A DNA stretch of 64,000 bases from Dyella thiooxydans (GTDB lineage Bacteria > Pseudomonadota > Gammaproteobacteria > Xanthomonadales > Rhodanobacteraceae). The stretch covers positions 2,542,001 through 2,606,000 of the forward strand of contig NZ_CP014841.1 in the NCBI RefSeq assembly GCF_001641285.1, given 5' to 3'. Under the pieces are notes generated by a model. It was not told the DNA's origin, did no database searches, and worked only from the letters and a program-made list of their open reading frames with translations. Below are positions 28,523 through 37,571 of the stretch, piece after piece. Position 1 is the stretch's first letter. Each line of letters opens with the position of its first letter. Made by a program: the position numbers and the translations under genes.

Positions 28523-30637
28523 TCAGGCATGGGCGTAGCGCGCGGCGCCGCCCACCCAGCGCTCGATCAGCCGCTCCGCCGACTGCGGATGCTCGCGCAG
28601 CATCAGCTCCCCGACCGACTGGACCGCGGTGAGCAGATGCGCGTCGCGCGTGAGGTCGGCGATGCGGAAAGCGAGCTGACCCGTCTGGCGCGTACCGAGC
28701 ACCTCGCCGGGGCCTCGCAGCTCCAGGTCCTTCTCGGCGATGCGGAAGCCGTCATTGGTGTCGCGCATCACCTGCAGGCGCTCCTGGGCCAGGGCGCCGA
28801 TCGGCGGCTGGTACAGCAGCACGCAGTTGGAGGCCACCGCGCCGCGGCCGACCCGACCGCGCAACTGGTGCAGCTGGGCCAGACCCAACCGCTCGCTGTT
28901 CTCGATCACCATCAGGCTGGCATTGGGCACGTCCACGCCGACCTCGATCACCGTGGTAGCCACCAGCACGGCCAGTTCGCCGGCCTTGAAGGCGTCCATC
29001 ACCGCCTGCTTGTCCTTTGGCTTCATGCGTCCGTGGATCAGCCCGACCTGCCGGTCCGGCAAGGCCGCCACCAGCTCGGCATGCGCGACCTCGGCCGCCT
29101 GCGCGCGCAGTTGCTCGGACTCCTCGATCAGCGTGCAGACCCAGTACACCTGCCGCCCCTCGCGGCAGGCATGGGCGATGCGCTCGACCACCTCGCCGCG
29201 ACGCGCATTGGAGATCGCCACCGTCTGCACTGGCGTGCGCCCCGGCGGCAGCTCGTCGATCGAGGAAACGTCGAGGTCGGCGTAGGCGCTCATCGCCAGC
29301 GTGCGCGGGATCGGCGTGGCCGTCAGCACGAGCTGGTGCGGCACCTGCTCGCCCTCCAGCCCCTTGTCGCGCAGCGCCAGTCGCTGGTGCACGCCGAAGC
29401 GGTGCTGCTCATCGACGATCACCAACCCCAGCCGACCGAACAGCACGCCCTCCTGCATCAGCGCATGGGTGCCGATCACCACCGGCGCCCCCTCGGCGAC
29501 GCGGGCGAGCGTCTTCTGCCGGGTCTTGCCCTGCACCTTGCCGGCCAACCACTCCACCGCGACACCGAGCGGCTCCAGCCAATGCCGGAAATTGCGCAGG
29601 TGCTGCTCGGCCAGCAGTTCGGTGGGCGCCATCAGCGCCACCTGGTAGCCCGATTCCACCGCCGCCAGCGCAGCCAGCGCCGCCACCACGGTCTTGCCCG
29701 AGCCGACGTCCCCCTGCACCAGCCGCAGCATCGGCCTGGCCCGGGCGAGGTCCGCTGCAACCTCGCCCGCCACCCGCTGCTGCGCGCCGGTCGGACGGAA
29801 CGGCAGCGCGGCGAGGAAGCGCGCTACCAGCGCCCCGTCGCCGCCCAGCGCCGGGGCGCGCCGCCTGCGCACGGCCGCGCGCAGGCGCTTGAGGCTCAGG
29901 TGCTGGGTCAGCAGCTCCTCGAAGGCCAGCCGTTGCTGCGAGGGATGATGACCGAGGGTGAGCTGGCCGAGGTGGGCGTCGGCCGGCGGCCGATGCACGT
30001 ACAGCAGCGCCTCGCGCAGCGAGGTCAGTCCATGTTCGGCGCACAGCGCCGGCGGGATCAGTTCCAGCGCCTCGTCGCCGGGCAGCAGCGCCAGCGCCTT
30101 GCCGATCACCCCGGCCAGTCGTCGCGTACCCAGGCCCTCGGTGGTGGGGTAGATCGGGTCGAGCAGCTCGTCAAGCACCAGCGGAGCATTGCCGACCAGC
30201 CGCTCGTACTGCGGATGCACCATCTCCAGCCCCTGCGGCCCGAGACGCACCTCGCCGTAGCAGAGCAGGCGCGTGCCCGGCTTGAGCAGGTCGGCCTGGG
30301 CGCGATGGAAATGGAAGAAGCGCAGCAGCAGGGTCTGCCGCGAGTCGTCGCTCACGGCAACCTTCAGCTGGGGCCGATAGCGGAAACCCCGCTCCACCGC
30401 CTCCACCACCGCATCGACCTGCACCCGGTCGCCCGGGCGCAGGTCGGCGATGGGCGTCACCCGGGTGCGGTCCTCGTAGCGCAGCGGCAGGTGGAACCAG
30501 AGATCCTGCACCCGCTCCAGGCCCAGCCGCGCCAGCGACTCGGCCAGCGCAGGACCGACGCCGGGCAGCGTCGTGAGCGGACGGAGCCCCGCGGGCTCGT
30601 CGGCGGGAGCGGGAGTCGATCGGGAACGGGCAGCCAT
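28523..30637 (-). CDS. recG: ATP-dependent DNA helicase RecG
   Basis: Branch-migrates and reverses stalled replication forks and Holliday junctions. 704 residues. N-terminal helix-hairpin and wedge/OB domain (about 20-210, including LPLRYEDRTRVTPI), then superfamily 2 helicase motifs: I LVQGDVGSGKTVVAALAAL, Ia MAPTELLAEQH, II VIVDEQHRFG (DEQH), III TATPIPRT, and V/VI VEVGVDVPNASLM, QLRGRVGR. All motor motifs are intact. ATG 30637 begins MAARSRSTPAP. Encoded downstream of spoT and ridA, as in E. coli where spoT and recG are also neighbours. Confidence 0.98.
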   Translation of the reverse strand: MAARSRSTPAPADEPAGLRPLTTLPGVGPALAESLARLGLERVQDLWFHLPLRYEDRTRVTPIADLRPGDRVQVDAVVEAVERGFRYRPQLKVAVSDDSRQTLLLRFFHFHRAQADLLKPGTRLLCYGEVRLGPQGLEMVHPQYERLVGNAPLVLDELLDPIYPTTEGLGTRRLAGVIGKALALLPGDEALELIPPALCAEHGLTSLREALLYVHRPPADAHLGQLTLGHHPSQQRLAFEELLTQHLSLKRLRAAVRRRRAPALGGDGALVARFLAALPFRPTGAQQRVAGEVAADLARARPMLRLVQGDVGSGKTVVAALAALAAVESGYQVALMAPTELLAEQHLRNFRHWLEPLGVAVEWLAGKVQGKTRQKTLARVAEGAPVVIGTHALMQEGVLFGRLGLVIVDEQHRFGVHQRLALRDKGLEGEQVPHQLVLTATPIPRTLAMSAYADLDVSSIDELPPGRTPVQTVAISNARRGEVVERIAHACREGRQVYWVCTLIEESEQLRAQAAEVAHAELVAALPDRQVGLIHGRMKPKDKQAVMDAFKAGELAVLVATTVIEVGVDVPNASLMVIENSERLGLAQLHQLRGRVGRGAVASNCVLLYQPPIGALAQERLQVMRDTNDGFRIAEKDLELRGPGEVLGTRQTGQLAFRIADLTRDAHLLTAVQSVGELMLREHPQSAERLIERWVGGAARYAHA

Positions 30638-30718
30638 CCCGCCAAGCCTAGCCGAGCCGGCCGCCCTGCCGCACCGGCGCGGGAGCGCACCGGCGTGGGT
30701 GGTGGCCGCGGCGACGGA

Positions 30719-31102
30719 TCAGTCGAGCACCATCACCGCATCGACTTCGACCTGGGCCTCCTTCGGCAGCGCCGAGACTTCGATCGTCGAACGTGCGGGA
30801 TACGGCGCCTCGAAATACTCGGCCATCACCGCGTTGACCTCGCCGAAATGCGCCAGGTCGGTGACATAGATGCCCACACGCACGATCTGCGCCAGCGAGC
30901 CGCCGGCCGCGGCCGCCACGGCGGAGAGGTTGTCGAACACGCGACGGGTCTGCGTGCGAATGTCGCCCTGCACCAGCGCGCCGGTCGCCGGATCCAGCGG
31001 GATCTGCCCGGAGAAATACACCGTGTTCCCGGCGCGCACGGCCTGCGAATAGGGGCCAATGGCGGCGGGCGCCTGGTCGGTGGCGATGATGCTGCGGGAC
31101 AT
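30719..31102 (-). CDS. ridA: RidA-family enamine/imine deaminase
   Basis: Hydrolyses reactive 2-aminoacrylate and related imines released by PLP enzymes; a cytoplasmic trimer. 127 residues, usual length. Family pattern: [40 protein letters not shown], and the C-terminal [20 protein letters not shown], whose Arg binds the substrate carboxylate. GAGGT five bases before ATG 31102. Between spoT and recG in the stringent-response operon, a conserved place for ridA in gammaproteobacteria. Confidence 0.96.
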   Translation of the reverse strand: MSRSIIATDQAPAAIGPYSQAVRAGNTVYFSGQIPLDPATGALVQGDIRTQTRRVFDNLSAVAAAAGGSLAQIVRVGIYVTDLAHFGEVNAVMAEYFEAPYPARSTIEVSALPKEAQVEVDAVMVLD

Positions 31103-31177
31103 GGGACACCTCGGTTCGGGGAAGGATCACGGAGCGCCGCATCGTGCGACGTCCGGCCGGTCCGGGGCAAGCGCCGG

Positions 31178-33304
31178 TCAGAGCGGGTAGCGGTGCGCCG
31201 CGCTGACCACGCCGGTGCGCCTCACGCGGCGGATCACCTCGGCGAGATGACGGCGGCTCTTCACTTCCATGGTGAACAACAGCGTGGCGGCCGCCGCGTC
31301 GCGCTCGACGTATTCCACGTTCTCGATGTTGGAGTCGGCGTCGGCGATCGCCGAGGCCACCGTGGCCAGCACGCCGGGACGGTTGATGACCTCGATGCGC
31401 AGCTCGGCACGGTAGTCGCCCTGCACGTCGCGGTCCCATTCGATCGATACCCGGCGCTCCGGCTGCTTGCGCAGCTCGGCCACGTTGGGGCACTCCTCGC
31501 GATGCACCACGATGCCCTTGCCGGCGGACAGGTAGCCGACGATCTCGTCGCCGGGCAGCGGATGGCAGCAGTTGGCGAAGCTCAGCACGCCGCGCTCGGC
31601 GCCGGTGATGCGGATCTTCTCGCTGCTCGGCGCCGTCGTCGCCACGGTGCGGGCCGCCTTCTTGCCCCTTGCGGCCACCAGCTGGGCGGCCACCACGTCC
31701 GGCATCCGGTTGCCCAGCGCGATGTCGGCCAGCAGTTCTTCCAGCCGGTGCAGCTTGGCCTCGGCGAGGAAGCGATCGAGCACGGCCGGCGCGATGCCAT
31801 CGAGGCTGGAGCCGAGCGCATCGAGCGCACGGTCGAGCATACGGTGGCCGAAATCGACCGCGTCCTCGTGCTGCAGATGCTTGAGGAACTGGCGGATCGC
31901 CGTGCGCGCCTTGCCGGTTACCACCGACTCCAGCCAGGCCGGGTTCGGCACCGCCGACGGCGCGGTGATGATCTCCACCAGCTGCCCGGACTCCAGCCGC
32001 GTGCGCAGCGGCACCAGCTTCTTGTCCACGCGCGCGGCCACCGCATGGTGGCCGACGTCGGTGTGCACGGCGTAGGCGAAATCCAGCGCGGTGGCGTTGC
32101 GCGGCAGCGAGAGGATGTCGCCGCGCGGCGTGAACAGGTAGACCTCGTCCGGGAACAGGTCGATCTTGACGTTCTCGATGAACTCGCTCGACGAGGCGGT
32201 GTTGGCCTGGCTGTCGGCCAGCGCGGACAGCCACTCGCGCGCCCGCGCCTGGGCGCTGTTGGCCGGGCCGGAGTCGGTCTTGTAGGCCCAGTGGGCGGCG
32301 ACGCCCCGCTCGGCCACCGAATCCATCTCGGCGGTGCGGATCTGCACTTCGATCGGCGCACCGAACGGCCCCAGCAGCACGGTATGCAGCGACTGGTAGC
32401 CGTTGGCCTTCGGAATGGCGATGAAATCCTTGAAGCGGCGGTCCACCGGCTTGTACAGCGTGTGCACCGCGCCCAGCGCCATGTAGCAGCGCATGGCGGT
32501 ATCGACCACCACGCGGAAGCCGTACACGTCCATCAGCTGGGCGAACGTCTTGTGCTCGCTGCGCATCTTCGAATAGATGCTCCACGGCGACTTGATGCGC
32601 CCGACCACGCGGGCCTCGATGTGCTCGGAGGCGAGGCGCTGGGTGAGCGCCGCCTCGATCTTGCCCATCGCCTCGCGCCGGTTGCCCAGTGCCGCCCGGA
32701 TGCGCTCGCTGATCACCCGGTAGCGATCCGGATGGAGGCCGCGGAAACCCAGGTCCTGCAGCTCGGCCTTGAACTTGTTCATGCCCAGCCGCTGGGCGAT
32801 CGGCGCGTAGATCTCCAGCGTCTCGCGCGAGATGCGGCGACGCGAGGAAGTGTCCTTCGCTCCCAGCGTGCGCATGTTGTGCAGGCGGTCGGCCAGCTTG
32901 ATCAGGATCACCCGGATGTCGCGGGCCATCGCCAGCAGCATCTTGCGGAAGCTCTCCGCATCGGCCTCCTGGCGGCTGCCGAATTTCATCTTGTCCAGCT
33001 TGGTGACGCCGTCGACCAGCTCGGCCACGGTCTCGCCGAACTCGCCCGCCAGCTCGATGCGGCTGAGCTGGGTGTCTTCCAGCGTGTCGTGCAGGATCGC
33101 GGCGATGATGGTTTCGGCATCCAGGCCCAGCTCGGCCAGGATGCCGGCCACGGCGACCGGATGGGTGATGTAGGGCTCGCCACTCTTGCGCGCCTGCCCC
33201 GCATGCGCATGGGCACCGACGCGGAAGGCGCGAACGACACGCTCGACCTGGTCTTCAGGGAGGTAGGCGAGGCGGTCTTTGAGTGCCAGGACGTAGTCCG
33301 GCAA
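31178..33304 (-). CDS. spoT: Bifunctional (p)ppGpp synthetase/hydrolase SpoT
   Basis: Makes and degrades the alarmone (p)ppGpp. 708 residues: HD hydrolase domain (about 25-170; HDTLEDTQ, KLADRLHNMRTL intact), synthetase domain (about 225-340; RIKSPWSIYSKM, IPKANGYQSLHT, EVQIRT), TGS (about 385-450; LFTPRGDILSLPRNATALDF) and a C-terminal ACT domain (about 635-705). Hydrolase and synthetase motifs both look functional, so this is SpoT rather than RelA. No ATG or GTG exists in frame between the upstream stop at 33407 and the conserved sequence; TTG 33304, with AGGA seven bases before it, is the best start. A CTG at 33364 would add 20 residues. Confidence 0.96.
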   Translation of the reverse strand: MPDYVLALKDRLAYLPEDQVERVVRAFRVGAHAHAGQARKSGEPYITHPVAVAGILAELGLDAETIIAAILHDTLEDTQLSRIELAGEFGETVAELVDGVTKLDKMKFGSRQEADAESFRKMLLAMARDIRVILIKLADRLHNMRTLGAKDTSSRRRISRETLEIYAPIAQRLGMNKFKAELQDLGFRGLHPDRYRVISERIRAALGNRREAMGKIEAALTQRLASEHIEARVVGRIKSPWSIYSKMRSEHKTFAQLMDVYGFRVVVDTAMRCYMALGAVHTLYKPVDRRFKDFIAIPKANGYQSLHTVLLGPFGAPIEVQIRTAEMDSVAERGVAAHWAYKTDSGPANSAQARAREWLSALADSQANTASSSEFIENVKIDLFPDEVYLFTPRGDILSLPRNATALDFAYAVHTDVGHHAVAARVDKKLVPLRTRLESGQLVEIITAPSAVPNPAWLESVVTGKARTAIRQFLKHLQHEDAVDFGHRMLDRALDALGSSLDGIAPAVLDRFLAEAKLHRLEELLADIALGNRMPDVVAAQLVAARGKKAARTVATTAPSSEKIRITGAERGVLSFANCCHPLPGDEIVGYLSAGKGIVVHREECPNVAELRKQPERRVSIEWDRDVQGDYRAELRIEVINRPGVLATVASAIADADSNIENVEYVERDAAAATLLFTMEVKSRRHLAEVIRRVRRTGVVSAAHRYPL

Positions 33305-33470
33305 CGCCGCGTCCTGCGAAGGATCCGTCGCGGCGACGGGTGCGGGAATGCGCTGCCCGCTCAGACAGTCACCCCGCGCGGGGCGACCGGACGACAGCAG
33401 GCACCATCACGGAGATCGGCGACTTCCGCCACCGACCCCGTGCAGCGCATGGTGCCGTCGGAGCACATGC

Positions 33471-33761
33471 TCAGTCGTCCCCGCCCTTGGAGAGATCGTC
33501 GTCCACCTCGGCCGCGGCCCACTCCAGCGCCTCGCGCTCGGCACGCTCGCGTTCGGCGCGGTCGATCTCGTCGATGGTGGCCTGGTCGATGCGGCGATCG
33601 GCGATCTCGCGCAGCGCCAGCACGGTGGGCTTGTCATGATCCGGATTGACGGCCGGCTCGGCGCCCTTGGACAGCTGGCGGGCGCGCTTGGTCGCCATCA
33701 GCACCAGCTCGAAACGGTTGTCGACCACCTCAAGGCAGTCTTCCACGGTAATGCGTGCCAT
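33471..33761 (-). CDS. rpoZ: RNA polymerase omega subunit
   Basis: 96 residues; binds the beta-prime C-terminus to help assembly of RNA polymerase and, in E. coli, forms part of a ppGpp site. N-terminal [20 protein letters not shown] and [14 protein letters not shown] are diagnostic. The C-terminus is an acidic helix ([20 protein letters not shown]), common in Xanthomonadales. GAGGA sits six bases before ATG 33761. First gene before spoT, the classic rpoZ-spoT pair. Confidence 0.98.
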   Translation of the reverse strand: MARITVEDCLEVVDNRFELVLMATKRARQLSKGAEPAVNPDHDKPTVLALREIADRRIDQATIDEIDRAERERAEREALEWAAAEVDDDLSKGGDD

Positions 33762-33960
33762 GCGAAATCCTCAGGCGGTAAAGCAACTTGGAAGGTCGTT
33801 CAGTGTATCCAGCGTAGGCTTTGCTGGCAATGCGCCAACCCGTATCATGCCCGGTTGGTCTGCCGCCGATTCAGGACGAAAGCGCGGCGAAACGCGTGCA
33901 TATTATAAAACCGAGAAGTACACTTAATTTCCCCACGGCACCGCAACGGATTACTCATCG

Positions 33961-34812
33961 ATGCCTTTCCCCCACATTCCATCCTGGCTGCGCCGGACCG
34001 CCGCGCTCGGCCTGGTTTGCCTGCTCGCCGGCTGCGCCATCGCCAAACCGCGTACCGACGACCCGCTCGAGAAGGTCAACCGCAAGGTCTATGCGTTCAA
34101 CGACGCCGTGGACCAGGCGGTGATCCGTCCGGTCGCGGTGGGCTACCGCAAGATCACCAATCCGCCGGTGCGCCGCTCGGTGAGCGACTTCTTCACCAAC
34201 CTGCGGCAGCCGGTCACCGTGGCCAACGACCTGCTGCAGGCCCGCCCCAAACAGGCGCTGCAGAGCACCGGGCGGTTCCTGGTCAACCTGACCCTGGGTA
34301 TCGGCGGCCTGTTCGACCCGGCCAGCTCGCTCGGCCTGCCGCTGCAGCAAACCGATTTCGGCGTCACCCTGGCTCGCTGGGGCGTGCCGGAGGGCGACTA
34401 CATCGTGCTGCCGTTCCTCGGCCCCTCCACGGTGCGCGACGTCTGGCAGGTGCCGGTGGATGGCTACTTCTTCGACCCGCTGACCATCTACGCCCGCAAC
34501 CACAGCTATCACTACGGCCAGCAGTACATCCCGCAGCTGGTCTACCTGGTGAACCTGCGCTCGCGCGCCTTCGATGCGGAGGGCTTCCTCAAGTCCGCCT
34601 ACGATCCGTACGTGTTCGTGCGCGATGCCTACCGCCAGCGACGGCTCTACAAGATCTACGACGGCAATCCGCCGGCCAGCGTGATCGACCAGATGCAGGG
34701 CCTGGACCAGCAGGGCTTCGATCCCGACCAGCTGCTGCAGGAACAGCACCAGTGGGAGAACAAGCACCCGAAGCAGGCCGAGCAGGCTGACCAGTCCGCC
34801 GGCGGGCAATAA
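33961..34812 (+). CDS. mlaA: MlaA: outer-membrane phospholipid-asymmetry lipoprotein
   Basis: Outer-membrane lipoprotein (VacJ) that removes mislocalised phospholipids from the outer leaflet and passes them to MlaC. 283 residues. Lipobox CLLAGC, Cys at about 25; conserved body DPLEKVNRKVYAFNDAVDQA, FLVNLTLGIGGLFDPAS, FGVTLARWGVPEGDYIVLPF and RDVWQVPVDGYF. The C-terminus adds a Gln/Lys-rich tail. Convergent with mlaFEDCB, so all six Mla components lie within 4.5 kb but on opposite strands. An AT-rich stretch with TATTATAAAA at 33901-33910 may be its -10 region. Confidence 0.97.
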   Translation: MPFPHIPSWLRRTAALGLVCLLAGCAIAKPRTDDPLEKVNRKVYAFNDAVDQAVIRPVAVGYRKITNPPVRRSVSDFFTNLRQPVTVANDLLQARPKQALQSTGRFLVNLTLGIGGLFDPASSLGLPLQQTDFGVTLARWGVPEGDYIVLPFLGPSTVRDVWQVPVDGYFFDPLTIYARNHSYHYGQQYIPQLVYLVNLRSRAFDAEGFLKSAYDPYVFVRDAYRQRRLYKIYDGNPPASVIDQMQGLDQQGFDPDQLLQEQHQWENKHPKQAEQADQSAGGQ

Positions 34813-34832
34813 GCCCTCCGGCGACCGGAATG

Positions 34833-34859
34833 AAAAAGGCCCCATGACGGGGCCTTTTT
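34833..34859. terminator. Bidirectional intrinsic terminator between mlaA and mlaB
   Basis: Stem AAAAAGGCCCC / GGGGCCTTTTT with 5-base loop, 20 bases after the mlaA stop. Symmetry lets it also end the mlaFEDCB transcript. Confidence 0.93.
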
Positions 34860-34864
34860 CGTGC

Positions 34865-34875
34865 GGGGGGGGGGG
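34865..34875. repeat. Homopolymer run of 11 G
   Basis: Eleven consecutive G between the mlaA/mlaB terminator and the mlaB stop, the longest G run I noticed in the window. It lies outside genes, so it cannot phase-vary a protein. It may be a slippage hot spot or an assembly uncertainty. Confidence 0.9.
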
Positions 34876-34893
34876 CGGCGCGGATCGGCCCCG

Positions 34894-35199
34894 TCAGCCC
34901 GCGGCCAGCAGCGACTCCACCTCGCACACCTGGGCCAGCCGCCGCATGCCGGTCGGCAAACCCCTTACCTGCAACGACTGCCCGTGCTTCCCTGCCTCGG
35001 ACAGCACGGCCAGCACGCAGGCCAGGCCGGCGCTGTCGCTGCGTTCCACCGCGGACAGATCGAGCGTCCCCGCGGGAGCCTGGGCCAGCCGCTCGCGCAG
35101 GGACCGCCAAGCGGCATTGGCCGTATCGAAGGTCAGCACGCCGCGGACGGCCAGCGTGCCGTCCGGACGATCCTCGAACTGGCAGGCCGCGCTCGTCAC
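34894..35199 (-). CDS. mlaB: MlaB: STAS-domain protein of the Mla lipid transporter
   Basis: Small cytoplasmic STAS protein that stabilises the MlaFE ABC transporter; 101 residues. The STAS core reads GTLDLSAVERSDSAGLACVL (about 45-65), with the Asp-Ser-Ala-Gly helix cap that contacts MlaF, and RGLPTGMRRLAQVCEV. The start is GTG 35199, overlapping the mlaC stop as GTGA; the open frame continues upstream inside mlaC and is not used. Last gene of mlaFEDCB. Confidence 0.9.
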   Translation of the reverse strand: MTSAACQFEDRPDGTLAVRGVLTFDTANAAWRSLRERLAQAPAGTLDLSAVERSDSAGLACVLAVLSEAGKHGQSLQVRGLPTGMRRLAQVCEVESLLAAG

Positions 35200-35870
35200 G
35201 GAGCCTTGGCCTTGCTGTCCTGCTCCATCGACTTCAGGGCGTCCTCGCCGCGCGTCTCCAGGTTGGTGATCAGCTTGTCGATGCCGACCTTGCGGATCTC
35301 CGCGTCCACCTGGTTGCGGTAGTTGGTGATGTAGGAGATGCCCTCGATGATCACGTCGTAGGCCTTCCACTCACCGCTGCGGGTCTTGCGGAACGCGTAG
35401 TCGACGGCGACCTTCTTGCCATCCTCCAGCACTACCTGGGTGCGCACCACGGTGCGCTTGTTGTTGAGGTCGCCGTTGAACGGCAGCACCACCACCGCGC
35501 CCTTGGTGTAGTTGAGCAGGCCTTCCGCGTAGCGGTTGGTGATCGAGTTGTAGAACGCCTTGGCGAAGCGCTCGCGCTGCTCCGGCGTGGCCTCGCGCGC
35601 GTGCTGGCCGAGCACCAGGATCGAGGCGTAGTCGATGTCGAAGTGCGGCAGGAAAATGTCATCGATCACGCCGATGAGCTTTTCCTTGTTGTTCTTCAGC
35701 TCGTCGCGGTGGCCGGCGATGGTGGTGTCCAGATCGTGCGCGATGGTCTGCACGACCTGCTCCGGGGTCTGCTGCGCGGAAGCCGCCGGGGCGGGATCCT
35801 GCGCCAGCGCCGGAGTGGCGAGCGCGGCACCGAAGGTCAGAGCCAGGGCTAGGGCGATGGGACGCAACAT
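35196..35870 (-). CDS. mlaC: MlaC: periplasmic phospholipid carrier
   Basis: Soluble periplasmic protein that shuttles phospholipids between MlaA and the MlaFEDB complex. 224 residues with a signal peptide (MLRPIALALALTFGAALATP ... ALAQD). Family pattern: VVQTIAHDLDTTI, DDIFLPHFDIDYASILVLGQ, YNSITNRYAEGLLNY and WKAYDVIIEGISYITNYRNQ. I start it at ATG 35870, behind GGAG; the open frame upstream to 35909 overlaps the mlaD end without a signal-like start. Confidence 0.96.
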   Translation of the reverse strand: MLRPIALALALTFGAALATPALAQDPAPAASAQQTPEQVVQTIAHDLDTTIAGHRDELKNNKEKLIGVIDDIFLPHFDIDYASILVLGQHAREATPEQRERFAKAFYNSITNRYAEGLLNYTKGAVVVLPFNGDLNNKRTVVRTQVVLEDGKKVAVDYAFRKTRSGEWKAYDVIIEGISYITNYRNQVDAEIRKVGIDKLITNLETRGEDALKSMEQDSKAKAP

Positions 35871-35905
35871 GGGGAAACTCCAGGGGGAGGAAATTCGGGA
35901 AACCA

Positions 35906-36757
35906 TCACTTGGCGTCGGACGACTTGCCGCCGCTCTTGTCGCCCGGCGAGCCGTTGACCAGGAACTTGCCGATCAGGTCCTCCAGCTGCATGGCGGACT
36001 GGGTGAGGATCATCTCGTCACCGTCCTTGAGCATGTCGGGGGAGCCGCCGGGCTGGATCGCAACGTACTGGCTGCCGATCAAACCGCTGGTGAACACCGC
36101 CGCCGAGGAATCGTCGGGAATCTGGTCGTACTTCTTGTCGATCGACAGGGTCACCAGCGCGTCCAGCTTGACCGGGTCGGCCTGTACCGACTTGACGCTG
36201 CCGATCGCCACGCCAGCCATCTTCACCGGAGCGCCCGGCGACAGCGCGCCGACGTTGGTGAAACGGGCCTTCACCGCGTACGTGCCGCCCAGGTCATCGG
36301 CCGCCGCGCCGGCACCGAAGAACTTGCTGAGCATCGCCTCCAGCGGCTCGGTGGACTTGCTCAGGGCGAGCCGGCTGCCGTCCTTCACGTACTGCTTGGC
36401 GGTGCCGTACTGCAGGCCCACGTACTGGTCGCCGAGCAGGCCGCTGGTATAGATGGTGGCGACCGAGTCGACCGGGATCTGGCCGTACTTCCTGTCGATC
36501 GACAGGGTGACATCCGCCACCTCCTTGCCGGGCTCAAGCGAGATCGATTCGACCTGGCCGACCCGCACGCCCGCCACCTTCACCGGCGCACGCTCCTTGA
36601 GCTGGCCTATGTTGGCGAACTGGGTGGTGACGTCGTAGCTGGGGCCCTGGCTGACGTTGGCCACCGAGGTGGTCTGCGTGGCGAGGTAGGCCAGTGCGGC
36701 AAAGCCGAGCACGATGAACAGGCCGGTGCCGACGGCATAGGATTTTCGCTGGGTCAC
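35906..36757 (-). CDS. mlaD: MlaD with two tandem MCE domains
   Basis: Inner-membrane-anchored substrate-binding ring of the Mla transporter. 283 residues against about 183 in E. coli. One N-terminal helix (VGTGLFIVLGFAALAYLA, about 9-26), then two consecutive MCE domains that align with each other along their length: repeat 1 about 41-147 (YDVTTQFANIGQLKERAPVK ... TSGLLGDQYVGLQYG) and repeat 2 about 159-267 (YAVKARFTNVGALSPGAPVK ... TSGLIGSQYVAIQPG). This is an internal duplication. The C-terminus is Lys/Gly/Ser-rich. The start is GTG 36757 with GAGGA at seven bases. Third gene of mlaFEDCB. Confidence 0.95.
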   Translation of the reverse strand: MTQRKSYAVGTGLFIVLGFAALAYLATQTTSVANVSQGPSYDVTTQFANIGQLKERAPVKVAGVRVGQVESISLEPGKEVADVTLSIDRKYGQIPVDSVATIYTSGLLGDQYVGLQYGTAKQYVKDGSRLALSKSTEPLEAMLSKFFGAGAAADDLGGTYAVKARFTNVGALSPGAPVKMAGVAIGSVKSVQADPVKLDALVTLSIDKKYDQIPDDSSAAVFTSGLIGSQYVAIQPGGSPDMLKDGDEMILTQSAMQLEDLIGKFLVNGSPGDKSGGKSSDAK

Positions 36758-36800
36758 GGCACGATCCTCAAAGCGGAAGAGACGGAAGAAATCACGGAAG

Positions 36801-37571
36801 TCACATCAGGAAGGCGGTGAGCACGAAGTCCAGCGCCAGGATGGCGATGGACGAGGCGACCACGGTGCGGGTGGTGGCGTAGGCCACGCCCTCGCTGGTC
36901 GGCGGCGTGGTGTAGCCCTGGAACACGGCGATCAGCGAGACCACGGCGCCGAACGCCACGCTCTTGTAGACGATGCCATTGACCACGTCCTTCCAGACGT
37001 CGACGTTGGCGGTCATGTTGGACCAGAAGGTGCCGTTGTCGATGCCCAGCCAGGTCACTCCGACCAGATGACCACCGAAGATGCCCAGCGCACAGAACAC
37101 GCTGCACAGCAGCGGCATGGCGATCAGTCCGGCCAGGAACCGCGGCGCGACGACGTAGGCGATCGGATCGACCGCCATCATCTCCATCGCGGCGATCTGG
37201 TCGGTCGCGCGCATCAGGCCGATCTCGGCGGTGATCGAGGTGCCGGCGCGCCCGGCGAACAGCAGTGCGGTGACCACCGGCCCCAGTTCGCGGTAGATCG
37301 CGATCGCCACCACCGTACCGCTGGCCGCGGTGCCGCCGAAGATCGACAGCACGTAGTAGAGCTGCAGGCCCAGCACCATGCCGACGAACAGGCCGCAGGT
37401 CATGATGATGGTCAGGCTCATCGCGCCGACGAACCACAGCTGGCGCACCGTCTCGCGGCCATAGCGGAAGCTGCGCGGCACCGACTTGAGGATGGTCAGC
37501 AGGAACAGGCCGCAGTTGCCGATCTGCGCCAGCGCCTCGGCCACCATGTTGCGTTGGGTCTGCGCGCTCAT
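36801..37571 (-). CDS. mlaE: MlaE: ABC permease of the Mla lipid transporter
   Basis: Inner-membrane permease, 256 residues, with about five or six helices. Family signatures: ELGPVVTALLFAGRAGTSIT (about 93-112), AEIGLMRATDQIAAMEMMAV (coupling region), and GYTTPPTSEGVAYATTRTVV near the C-terminus. ATG 37571 overlaps the mlaF stop as ATGA; the longer open frame to 37673 lies within mlaF. It works with MlaF (ATPase), MlaD (MCE ring) and MlaB. Confidence 0.97.
   Translation of the reverse strand: MSAQTQRNMVAEALAQIGNCGLFLLTILKSVPRSFRYGRETVRQLWFVGAMSLTIIMTCGLFVGMVLGLQLYYVLSIFGGTAASGTVVAIAIYRELGPVVTALLFAGRAGTSITAEIGLMRATDQIAAMEMMAVDPIAYVVAPRFLAGLIAMPLLCSVFCALGIFGGHLVGVTWLGIDNGTFWSNMTANVDVWKDVVNGIVYKSVAFGAVVSLIAVFQGYTTPPTSEGVAYATTRTVVASSIAILALDFVLTAFLM

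Noticed and set aside
28529-33649. Open frame of about 1,700 codons on the plus strand
   Set aside because: It lies antisense to recG, ridA and spoT, which have full conserved motifs. The translation is His/Arg/Gln-rich with no domain, as expected from the shadow of GC-rich genes.
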